This document shows positions 63,258 to 64,000 of a stretch of 64,000 nt of DNA, piece by piece. The notes beneath the pieces were generated by a model, which did not search any database, was not told the DNA's origin, and worked only from the letters and a program-made list of their open reading frames with translations. Source of the stretch: Cryobacterium sp. PH31-O1. GTDB taxonomy: Bacteria > Actinomycetota > Actinomycetes > Actinomycetales > Microbacteriaceae. The stretch is taken from positions 62,001 to 126,000 of the forward strand of contig NZ_JASITB010000004.1 in assembly GCF_030063455.1 (NCBI RefSeq). Reading direction: 5' to 3'. Each line of letters starts with the position of its first letter. The first letter of the stretch is position 1. The translations under genes were made by a program, and so were the position numbers.

Positions 63258-64000
63258 CATGCCCGCCGACATCACGCGCACGAGTGCCCTCACCCGCAGC
63301 CTGCTCGCGCCGAACGCCGGGCCGATGACGCTCGACGGCACCAACAGCTATCTCATCGGCGCCCCCGACGCACCGGCCCTGGTCGTCGTCGACCCCGGGC
63401 CGCTGCACGAGGGCCACCTCGCCGCTCTCGCAGCGGCCGGCCGGGTCGAGCTCGTGCTGATCACCCACCGGCACGCCGACCACACGGCCGGGAGCGTGCG
63501 CTTCGCCGAGCTCACCGGCGCCCCGGTACGGGCGTTCGATGCCGAGCATTGCGTGAATGGTGACCCCCTCAACGACGGTGAGCTGCTTTCGGTCGCCGGC
63601 ACCAGCATCCGGGTGATCGCCACCCCCGGACACACCGACGACTCGGTCTGCCTGCACCTGCCGGGCGACGGCGACGCCGGATCGGTGATCACCGGCGACA
63701 CCATTCTCGGCCGCGGAACCACGATCATCGACGGCAGCCTGGCCGACTACCTCGCCTCGCTCGAGTCGTTGCGGTCGCTCGGGCCGGCCACCGTATTGCC
63801 GGCGCACGGCCCGGTTTTGCCCGACCTCGCAGCCATCTGCACCGCTTACCTCAAGCACCGCCACGAGCGCCTCGACCAGGTGCGGGCAGCGCTCGGTGAG
63901 CTCGGTTCCGCAGCGACAGTGTCGCAGGTCACCGATCTCGTCTACGCGCAAACGGATGCCGCGGTGCGGTTCGCCGCCGAAGCATCCGTTCGCGCGCAGC
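63258..64000 (+). CDS. Metallo-beta-lactamase-fold hydrolase, C-terminus outside the window
   Basis: 247 residues are visible and the frame is open at the right edge. The metal-binding motif T-H-R-H-A-D-H lies near residue 74. A further metal-ligand His lies in A-T-P-G-H-T near 120, an Asp in I-T-G-D-T near 140 and another His in P-A-H-G near 180. This is the MBL-fold hydrolase class related to LACTB2/RNase Z-like proteins, with a winged-helix-like tail beginning about residue 200. The substrate is unknown. The start is fixed by the -10 box. Confidence 0.87.

Noticed and set aside
61986..63344. 452-codon minus-strand frame opposite the butanediol dehydrogenase gene
   Set aside because: Composition is that of the antisense third-position frame, with no family resemblance. 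The plus-strand enzyme is unmistakable.

Overview
The window is high-GC actinobacterial DNA. Gene families, codon use, a mycothiol-type DinB protein, leaderless promoters with TAnnnT -10 boxes and a type VII secretion locus point to the Microbacteriaceae (Cryobacterium or Salinibacterium-like is a guess). About 60 protein genes are supported. I saw no rRNA, tRNA, insertion sequence, integrase or CRISPR array.

Layout. 1-10514: type VII secretion (ESX-like) locus. On the minus strand it holds three small WXG100/ESAT-6-like proteins and the N-terminal 349 codons of a large probable secreted effector that runs off the left edge. On the plus strand it holds an FHA/RDD protein, a one-helix protein, EccD, two ParA/MinD-like proteins and the three-ATPase motor EccC. 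10638-20558: DinB-like protein, molybdate uptake (modE-like, modA, modB, modC) and molybdenum cofactor genes (moeB-rhodanese, moeA, moaC, mobA, DUF6457, moaD, moaE, mogA; moaA is absent). 20822-31805: nitrate respiration (narK, narGHJI), a ferredoxin-reductase-like flavoprotein, DUF488, a leaderless 44-residue zinc-ribbon protein and a SufR/ArnR-like regulator. The molybdenum genes supply the cofactor that NarG needs.

31946-36147: a 2-oxoacid dehydrogenase complex (E1 alpha, E1 beta, E2; no E3) followed by a second SufR-like regulator. 36144-46982: lone SH3-like domain, KtrAB-type potassium uptake, membrane and PAP2 proteins, a Bcr/CflA exporter, an NAD-dependent epimerase, a DsbA-like protein, two crcB fluoride channels behind a fluoride riboswitch, a stress protein and an ars operon. 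47008-52708: arsenate reductase, a persulfide-type operon (CoA-disulfide reductase-rhodanese, rhodanese, CstR-like repressor) and copper efflux (copA, copZ, csoR). All three CsoR-family promoters share one operator design.

52708-58952: a DosR/DevR-type dormancy regulon. It comprises a DevR-like regulator, a DevS-like GAF histidine kinase, two-domain universal stress proteins, a zinc alcohol dehydrogenase and a flavodoxin, with four DosR-box-like sites. 59079-64000: two secreted cell-wall proteins, a Nudix hydrolase, a butanediol-dehydrogenase-like enzyme and a truncated metallo-beta-lactamase-fold protein.

The most unusual non-coding signals are these. A nonamer, ARCGGATGC, occurs about 60 times on both strands, in genes and between them, and often in inverted pairs. 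A compound palindromic repeat built from GGGCCC cores lies in three or four intergenic gaps. Three separate inverted-repeat elements lie in or beside the molybdenum genes. crcB2 has no ordinary start codon for its conserved first helix.
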